This document shows, in pieces, positions 1 through 5,180 of a DNA stretch of 15,173 nt. The stretch spans positions 1 through 15,173 of the forward strand of contig JAUSNQ010000072.1 of the NCBI GenBank assembly GCA_030655595.1, read 5' to 3'. Origin of the DNA: Paludibacter sp. (lineage in GTDB: Bacteria > Bacteroidota > Bacteroidia > Bacteroidales > Paludibacteraceae). Position 1 is the first letter of the stretch. Each line of letters begins with the position of its first letter. The translations under genes were made by a program, and so were the position numbers. Under the pieces are notes generated by a model. The model was not told where the DNA came from and searched no databases. It worked only from the letters and a program-made list of their open reading frames with translations.

Positions 1-1713
1 TTGCCTGATTTCAGTCATGCCGGCTACAAAGGCGGCGGGGTTGATTTACCGGAAGTGTCGACAGTCAGAACCATTTCTCCTATCACAGGCGATAACACCA
101 AACACATTCAGGATGCGATTGATTATGTTGGAAGTCTACCGAAAAACAGCGACGGAATTCGGGGAGCTTTGCTGCTGGAAGCGGGTAAGTACGATATATA
201 CGGGTCGTTGTATGTGAAGTATGATGGAGTTGTGTTGCGGGGAGTAGGCGATGGCGATGACCCGGCAAATTCAACAATCATTTATGCCAGGGGGAATACA
301 CCCGCACAACGCACAGTGGTGACACTTGGCAATACTTCCCAAATTAACGGAATCAAGCAAATCAGCAATACCCTCAGTAACATCACCGATGATGTAGTGG
401 AAGTGGGGAGTTTTACCTTTTCAGTGGCTAATCCTGCTTTGTATGCAGTCGGCGATCGTATTGTGATTTATCATCCGGCTACACAAGCCTGGGTGGATGC
501 GGTCGACAAAGGTGGTGTTCCTTACCCCGATCCTTCGGCGCCGACGGATCCTGATGAACGATGGAAAGCAGGTCAACTTCCGATTTTGTTTCATCGTTAT
601 ATCAGACAAATCGACGGGAATCAAATTACGGTTGATGCGCCGGTTTTTTATTCTTTGAATAAATCCTTGTCGCAGTGCTATATTTACAAACCGAATATGG
701 CAGGATTGATTGATCAGGTCGCGTTGGAAAACCTGCGCATCGATATTGAAACCTTGGGTGGAACAGATGAAAACCATGCCTGGCAGGCTGCCCGTTTCAA
801 AAGTTGCGAGAACGCCTGGGCGAAGAACTGTACGTTCACTCATTTCGGACAGTCGGGTATCATCACGGAAGCATGCTACCGAAGCACCTTCATCCAATGT
901 AATGCCATCGACCCTGTTGCCATCATCACCGGGGAGCGGATGTATAATTTCAATACCTATGTCCATTCCCAATTGAATCTTTTTAGTCATTGTTATGCCA
1001 ACAACGGACGACACCATTATGTCTCTAACGGAACATCCACAACTTCGGGCAATGTTTTTCTGCGCTGTGTTTCTGATGCAACCAATAGTGTAAACGAGGG
1101 TCACAGACAATGGACACAAGGGATGTTGTATGATAATTACAAAGAAATTAATTTGAAAAGAGATTTCGTGCTCGGCTTGTACAACCGGGTGGCCATGGGA
1201 ACGGGACATGGTTGGGCTGCGGTGCATTCCGTATTGTGGAATTGCGATGTGACAGCTTCCTACGGAAAAATTGGCTTACAAAAACCTCCTACAGCACAAA
1301 ACTATGCGATCGGATGTTTTGCCAAAACAATTACAGGAAATCCCATCAATGCAAGTAATTTTACGCGAGGATATGTCGAAGGACAAAATACTGCCGGATT
1401 GTTTCCCGAGTCCATCTACGAAGCGCAATTGTATGCCCGAAAGCATGTAAGCTCGGTCAGCACCCATGTTGTTGTACCCAAGAAATTAAAGATTTCGCCA
1501 ACGATAGTCGGAGATAATATCCATATCAAGCTGGGAAACAATATGCTGGATACTTTGTTGACCATTCGGGATATCTCAGGGAAAATCATGGCACAAAAAA
1601 CTACAAACAATCATGAATGCGAAATGCAAACAGCTCACTTGCAAACTGGTGTGTATCTGCTCGAATGTCGCAATAACGATATTGTAGAATCCATTAAATT
1701 TATAAAGCAATAA
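1..1713 (+). CDS. Right-handed beta-helix secreted protein with T9SS tail, 5'-truncated
   Basis: The reading frame is open from the first base, so the TTG there is almost certainly an internal codon; the real start and signal peptide lie to the left. The visible 570 residues begin with a pectate-lyase-superfamily-like N-cap (DFSHAGY near residue 3, then the TGDNTKHIQDAID stretch and LEAGKYDIYG, typical of the first coils of these proteins). Aliphatic/Asn-rich rungs run to about residue 480, with NCTFTHFGQSGI and FIQCNAID as clear examples. Residues 494-570 form a Por-type C-terminal sorting domain (LTIRDISGKIM, LQTGVYLLEC, ending in a basic KFIKQ), predicting export through T9SS. Probably a polysaccharide lyase or hydrolase acting on a uronic-acid polymer, given the GH88 gene 3 bases downstream, but I cannot assign a CAZy family or catalytic residues. 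Fold call strong, activity uncertain. Confidence 0.8.
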   Translation: MPDFSHAGYKGGGVDLPEVSTVRTISPITGDNTKHIQDAIDYVGSLPKNSDGIRGALLLEAGKYDIYGSLYVKYDGVVLRGVGDGDDPANSTIIYARGNTPAQRTVVTLGNTSQINGIKQISNTLSNITDDVVEVGSFTFSVANPALYAVGDRIVIYHPATQAWVDAVDKGGVPYPDPSAPTDPDERWKAGQLPILFHRYIRQIDGNQITVDAPVFYSLNKSLSQCYIYKPNMAGLIDQVALENLRIDIETLGGTDENHAWQAARFKSCENAWAKNCTFTHFGQSGIITEACYRSTFIQCNAIDPVAIITGERMYNFNTYVHSQLNLFSHCYANNGRHHYVSNGTSTTSGNVFLRCVSDATNSVNEGHRQWTQGMLYDNYKEINLKRDFVLGLYNRVAMGTGHGWAAVHSVLWNCDVTASYGKIGLQKPPTAQNYAIGCFAKTITGNPINASNFTRGYVEGQNTAGLFPESIYEAQLYARKHVSSVSTHVVVPKKLKISPTIVGDNIHIKLGNNMLDTLLTIRDISGKIMAQKTTNNHECEMQTAHLQTGVYLLECRNNDIVESIKFIKQ

Positions 1714-1716
1714 AAC

Positions 1717-2907
1717 ATGAACACGATACGATTTTTCAGAACGATAGGCTTTTTTGGTGTGCTGATGATGTTTCCTTTTTGTTCCTCTTCAAAACAAAAT
1801 ATTGAAGAAGCATGGCTGCAAAATGCCATCGAGCGATCGGAACAACAACTGCTTTTGGCAGCTGAAACTTTTAAAGACTCCTTGAAAAATCCACGCACAT
1901 TTAAGCATGGGGTTGTTGAGCTTGTTAGTCACACCGACTGGACAAGCGGGTTTTTCCCCGGATGTTTGTGGTATCTGTACGAATTAACTGGCAATGAAGA
2001 GCTGAAAAAAGCCGCCGAACGTTCGACAGAATTTATTGAGCAGGCACAATTCCGCACCAATACCCACGATCTTGGTTTCATCATTCATTGTAGTTATGGG
2101 AATGGTTACCGTATCACCGGAAATGAAAATTATCGCAAGGTCATGGAGCAGGGAGCTAAGTCACTCATGACAAGATATAATGCGAAAATCGGTCTCATCC
2201 GTTCGTGGGATTTCGGCACATGGCAATTCCCGGTAATCATCGATAACATGATGAATCTCGAGTTCTTGTATGAACTGGGAACAATGACAGGGAATCAGGC
2301 GATGATTGATGCTGCCGTCTCGCACGCCAATATAACACTTGTTAATCATTTCAGACCCGACAACAGTTGTGTGCACGTGGTGGATTATGATCCTGTTTCG
2401 GGTGAAGTTATTTTGAAAGAAACGCATCAGGGATACTCCGATGATTCTTCGTGGGCGCGCGGACAAGCATGGGCTTTGTATGGTTATACCATGATGTATA
2501 GGTTAACGAATAAAATTGAATATCTGCAACAAGCTGAAAAGGTTGCCGAATTTATTTTGAATCATCCCCGTTTGCCGGAGGATAAAATTCCTTACTGGGA
2601 TTTTGATGCACCCAATATTGCTAACGAATCGCGTGATGCTTCGGCAGCTGCCATCATTGCTTCGGCACTTTTTGAACTCAGTACTTGTGTCAACAATGTT
2701 CCGGCCTATTTTAATAATGCCGAAATCATACTCAAAAATCTTTCTTCGGAACCATATCTGGCAAAAACCGGCGAAAATGGCTTGTTTATTCTTAAACATT
2801 CAACGGGTAACTGGCCAAAAAACTCCGAAATAGATAGACCGCTTTCTTATGCGGATTATTACTATGTTGAGGCACTGAAAAGATATGTGGATTTGGTTGG
2901 TCGCTAA
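1717..2907 (+). CDS. GH88-family unsaturated glucuronyl/uronyl hydrolase
   Basis: Hydrolyses the delta-4,5-unsaturated uronic acid that lyases leave at the non-reducing end of oligosaccharides. The 396-residue length fits the family's (alpha/alpha)6 barrel. Family landmarks are in order: WTSGFFPGCLWYLYE (75-89), HDLGF with D118, IIDNMMN with D176, THQGYSDDSSWARGQAWALYG (236-256, one motif) and a late YADYYYVEAL. D118 and D176 correspond by context and spacing to the two catalytic aspartates (D88, D149) of Bacillus sp. GL1 UGL. The N-terminus is hydrophobic and ends MFPFC-SSS with C22; this may be an imperfect lipobox, so the enzyme could be an inner-facing lipoprotein or simply periplasmic. 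It starts 3 bases after the beta-helix gene and so is co-transcribed with it. There is no T9SS tail, consistent with acting on imported oligomers. Substrate is not decided by sequence alone. Confidence 0.92.
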   Translation: MNTIRFFRTIGFFGVLMMFPFCSSSKQNIEEAWLQNAIERSEQQLLLAAETFKDSLKNPRTFKHGVVELVSHTDWTSGFFPGCLWYLYELTGNEELKKAAERSTEFIEQAQFRTNTHDLGFIIHCSYGNGYRITGNENYRKVMEQGAKSLMTRYNAKIGLIRSWDFGTWQFPVIIDNMMNLEFLYELGTMTGNQAMIDAAVSHANITLVNHFRPDNSCVHVVDYDPVSGEVILKETHQGYSDDSSWARGQAWALYGYTMMYRLTNKIEYLQQAEKVAEFILNHPRLPEDKIPYWDFDAPNIANESRDASAAAIIASALFELSTCVNNVPAYFNNAEIILKNLSSEPYLAKTGENGLFILKHSTGNWPKNSEIDRPLSYADYYYVEALKRYVDLVGR

Positions 2908-2969
2908 AACTGATGAATTGTTAACTTTCGAATCGGAGGAAAAGTCTCTGACAAAAAATACCAAAAGTC

Positions 2970-4064
2970 ATGCAGATACGCTTAAGTTTTTTTCTTATTA
3001 CATTATTTGTTTTATCTCTTAATGCACAAACAATCCTCGAAGCGGATGGTCCGGGCAATACTTATGAGTTAATCAACAACGTGTTAGCTCCGGGTTTTGA
3101 TGTGGTGGAATCGCCCGACTGTGCACATCCTGAATTTGGAAGGCATATCACGGAGGTCTGGGATTCGGAGTTAAATCAGTATGTGTTTGAATTTCACATG
3201 CACGTTACACCCGATAATGACCGTTGCATCAATTTCGACCGCCAACGCATGGAAATTAAAACCTACGATAAATCACCTGCTAATCTATTAGGAGTTGTGG
3301 GCGAAACCATCACCTACAAATGGAAATTCAGGCTGCCGGTTGGATTTAAAGTTTCTTCCAATTTCACCCATTTACACCAGATTAAAGCAGTTGGTGGAGA
3401 TGCTGATGATCCTATCTTTGTGCTGACTGCCCGCAAAGGAAATCCCAACAAAATGGAGTTAAACTATTACATTGATTCAGATTTGAGTGCTGTGAAATTA
3501 ACTACTGCAAACCTTTCACTTTTCGAGGGAGTCTGGGTCGAAGTAACCGAACGAATCAAATTAGATAACGTCAATGGAACTTATTCCATGGTAATCAAGA
3601 ATGTCAGCACCGGCGCCACCATTTTATCTTACAGCAACAACCAGATGTTGACAATCAGAGCAAATAATAGCTTTGTCCGTCCGAAATGGGGCATTTACCG
3701 CAGTCTTTTGAATGCGCAGGATCTGCGTGATGAAATTGTCAGATTCGCTTCTTTTTCAATTGAAGAGGATACAACAACAAATTTCCCAATTGTCTATCAG
3801 AGTGGCAATCGGATGCAAATTTCAAATAATCTGCCGTTCGGGAATGCCGAAATTCAGTATGCACTGAGTAAATCGTCGTTTGTTAAGATGGAGCTGCTGG
3901 ATATTGTTGGAAAGCAGGTGAAAGTCTTGATCAATAATTTATCGCAAAATGCCGGTAATTACAGTTGTAAATTTGATAGCAGCAAATTGCCTGATGATTT
4001 GTATATTGTTCGACTGCAAACCGATGATTGGAAGTCGACAGCGAAAATGATAGTTAAAAACTAA
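2970..4064 (+). CDS. Jelly-roll polysaccharide lyase-like protein (PF14099/PL20-like) with T9SS tail
   Basis: A 364-residue secreted protein with a signal peptide (residues 1-20, cut after LNAQ). Residues ~24-265 look like the beta-jelly-roll of heparin lyase I-type and PL20 glucuronan lyase proteins: an Arg-rich strand DRQRMEIKTY (90-99), then ITYKWKFRLP (114-123), the His-containing strand FTHLHQIKAVGG (132-143), LTARKG (152-157), and the closing PKWGIYRS (238-245) followed by FASFSIEE. H134/H136 and R91/R93 are candidate active-site groove residues; I cannot assign them firmly. Residues ~275-364 are a Por sorting domain (KMELLDIVGKQVKVL, LPDDLYIVRLQ). The start is fixed by an in-frame stop (TGA at 2949) with no ATG between. 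The neighbouring GH88 suits a lyase that generates unsaturated ends. The fold-level lyase call is moderate; the PL20 label and glucuronan as substrate are tentative, recalled from motif resemblance only. Confidence 0.7.
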   Translation: MQIRLSFFLITLFVLSLNAQTILEADGPGNTYELINNVLAPGFDVVESPDCAHPEFGRHITEVWDSELNQYVFEFHMHVTPDNDRCINFDRQRMEIKTYDKSPANLLGVVGETITYKWKFRLPVGFKVSSNFTHLHQIKAVGGDADDPIFVLTARKGNPNKMELNYYIDSDLSAVKLTTANLSLFEGVWVEVTERIKLDNVNGTYSMVIKNVSTGATILSYSNNQMLTIRANNSFVRPKWGIYRSLLNAQDLRDEIVRFASFSIEEDTTTNFPIVYQSGNRMQISNNLPFGNAEIQYALSKSSFVKMELLDIVGKQVKVLINNLSQNAGNYSCKFDSSKLPDDLYIVRLQTDDWKSTAKMIVKN

Positions 4065-4073
4065 ATTTCAACA

Positions 4074-5033
4074 ATGAAGTGGAAAAATTTTTCTTTTACA
4101 ATTATCATACTCGTGGCAGTCGCTATTTCTATGACTTTTCCCCAATACTTCACGCAATGGGGAAGTTATGAGTTGAAAAACGCCATTGTGCCTTTATTGC
4201 AGCTTATCACATTCGGAGTAGGCTGTTCCATGCATGTTGGCGATTTTAAAAATTTGTTGAAAATGCCCAAAGGTGTACTCATAGGAGTTGCCTGTCAGTA
4301 TACCATCATGCCATTGGTTGGTTTTTCTATAGCTGCAATTTTTAATTTTCCTCCTGAAATTGCTGCCGGAGTTATTCTGATTGGATGTTCTCCAAGTGGC
4401 ATGGCTTCGAATGTCATGGCACTAATTTCAAAAGGAAATTTGGCTTTGTCGGTAACCATCACCACTTTTGCTACTTTATTAGCTCCTGTTATGACCCCAC
4501 TATTGATGCAGTTACTTGGTGGTACCTACATCGAAGTAAGTTTTTGGGGGATGTTATGGGATATTACCAAAATACTCATCATCCCGATTTTTCTCGGAAT
4601 GGCTATGCATTATCTTTTTATTTCGAAAATTGACCGTCTCATTCGACTGATGCCCAAAATTTCCATGGCAGGTATTGCTTTTATCATTGTAGTCATTACG
4701 GCTGCTGGTCGCGATAGCTTGCTGGTTGTCGGTTTTGCACTCATTCTTGCCATGTTTTTGCACATGACTGTTGGTTTTTCGCTCGGTTATTTTGTGGCCA
4801 GATTACTTCGTCTCTCTGAAAGAGATTGCAGGACAATTGCACTGGAAGTCGGCATGCAAAACGGAGGATTAGCTTCTGGTATAGCCGCATCAATGGGTAA
4901 AATTGCAACCCTCGGATTGGCTCCTGCTGTCAATGGCCCGCTGATGAATACTGTTTTTTCGGTTATTGCTACGTGGTGGGCAGGGAAGAAAATCAAAGAC
5001 CAAACAGATTACGATTCTTTTATTGAGAAATAA
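4074..5033 (+). CDS. BASS-family (bile acid:sodium symporter-like) transporter
   Basis: A 319-residue inner-membrane protein made almost entirely of hydrophobic segments (about 9-10 helices), the normal size for this family. It carries both family hallmarks: GCSPSGMASNVMALISKGN (104-122), matching the first crossover region, and LEVGMQNGGLASGIAAS (257-273), matching the second, with E258 and Q262 in the places of the Na+-binding residues of bacterial ASBT homologues. It begins 9 bases after the jelly-roll lyase gene and is the last gene of block 1. The true substrate of most bacterial BASS proteins is unknown. Bile acid is unlikely here; location among lyase and unsaturated-uronyl-hydrolase genes suggests a small organic acid, perhaps an unsaturated uronate or keto-deoxy derivative (inference). 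BASS proteins share the BART superfamily with KDG permease KdgT, which makes this chemically reasonable. Confidence 0.92.
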   Translation: MKWKNFSFTIIILVAVAISMTFPQYFTQWGSYELKNAIVPLLQLITFGVGCSMHVGDFKNLLKMPKGVLIGVACQYTIMPLVGFSIAAIFNFPPEIAAGVILIGCSPSGMASNVMALISKGNLALSVTITTFATLLAPVMTPLLMQLLGGTYIEVSFWGMLWDITKILIIPIFLGMAMHYLFISKIDRLIRLMPKISMAGIAFIIVVITAAGRDSLLVVGFALILAMFLHMTVGFSLGYFVARLLRLSERDCRTIALEVGMQNGGLASGIAASMGKIATLGLAPAVNGPLMNTVFSVIATWWAGKKIKDQTDYDSFIEK

Positions 5034-5046
5034 AGGCTGCCTTTTT
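5032..5046 (+). terminator. Weak intrinsic terminator candidate after the transporter gene
   Basis: AAAGG and CCTTT flank a three-base loop (CTG) immediately at the stop codon, followed by two more T residues. Only five stem pairs, three of them A-T, so termination would be inefficient. Its position at the end of block 1 and before the operator cluster is the main support. Confidence 0.35.
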
Positions 5047-5056
5047 GGTATACCAA
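5045..5056. promoter_or_regulatory. GntR/FadR-type operator palindrome O1
   Basis: A perfect 12-base palindrome, TTGGTATACCAA. The same core occurs again at 5145-5156 in this gap. It is the core of the E. coli UxuR/ExuR operator consensus and fits the general FadR-subfamily pattern (TGGT..ACCA). It overlaps the T-tract behind the candidate terminator and lies about 80 bases upstream of the putative -7 element, so it could serve as an auxiliary site for looping or cooperative binding. The protein that binds it is not in the window. Confidence 0.7.
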
Positions 5057-5059
5057 TTT

Positions 5060-5075
5060 TATGTTCTACAACATA
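5060..5075. repeat. Short inverted repeat TATGTT-N4-AACATA
   Basis: Six perfect pairs around a four-base spacer (CTAC), located between the first operator palindrome and the A/T-rich stretch that precedes the -7 element. It could be a second factor's site or chance in AT-rich DNA; nothing else supports a role. Confidence 0.3.
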
Positions 5076-5123
5076 TTTAACAAAAAAACCGCATTTTTAT
5101 TTTTTTATTCCCACAAAACTACT

Positions 5124-5131
5124 TATTTTTG
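5124..5131 (+). promoter_or_regulatory. Candidate Bacteroidota -7 promoter element for the PL6 gene
   Basis: TATTTTTG fits the Bacteroidota -7 consensus TAnnTTTG at every fixed position. No good TTTG -33 box is visible upstream, where the sequence is a T-rich run, so the promoter may be weak or activator dependent. The predicted transcription start, a few bases downstream, falls inside the palindrome at 5128-5141, giving a leader of roughly 40 bases before the ATG at 5181. Confidence 0.45.
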
Positions 5132-5141
5132 GTCGACCAAA
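5128..5141. promoter_or_regulatory. GntR/FadR-type operator palindrome O2, overlapping the -7 element
   Basis: A perfect 14-base palindrome, TTTGGTCGACCAAA. It keeps the TTGGT/ACCAA half-sites of the two other sites but has CG instead of AT at the centre. It overlaps the 3' half of the putative -7 element, so an occupying protein would block RNA polymerase; this suggests repression relieved by a uronate-derived inducer (inference). Confidence 0.7.
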
Positions 5142-5159
5142 TAATTGGTATACCAATTA
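5142..5159. promoter_or_regulatory. GntR/FadR-type operator palindrome O3
   Basis: A perfect 18-base palindrome, TAATTGGTATACCAATTA, abutting the preceding palindrome; the centres are 16 bases apart, about one and a half helical turns. It is nearly identical to the E. coli UxuR/ExuR consensus (AAATTGGTATACCAATTT). Such length and perfection is unlikely by chance beside two more copies. It lies in the 5' leader, 21 bases before the PL6 start codon. Confidence 0.78.
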
Positions 5160-5180
5160 AACGCATTGATTCTATTGTAA

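Noticed and set aside
1..3. TTG at base 1 as a start codon for the first gene
   Set aside because: The frame runs off the left edge, there is no upstream leader, and the protein would lack the signal peptide its T9SS tail requires.
421..1227. 268-residue open frame on the minus strand
   Set aside because: It lies wholly within the beta-helix gene, has an unnatural residue mix rich in Arg, His and Cys, and no domain; it is a shadow of the coding strand.
2935..2940. GGAGGA resembling a Shine-Dalgarno site before the jelly-roll lyase gene
   Set aside because: It is about 30 bases from the ATG at 2970 and an in-frame stop separates it from that start; Bacteroidota rarely rely on such sites.
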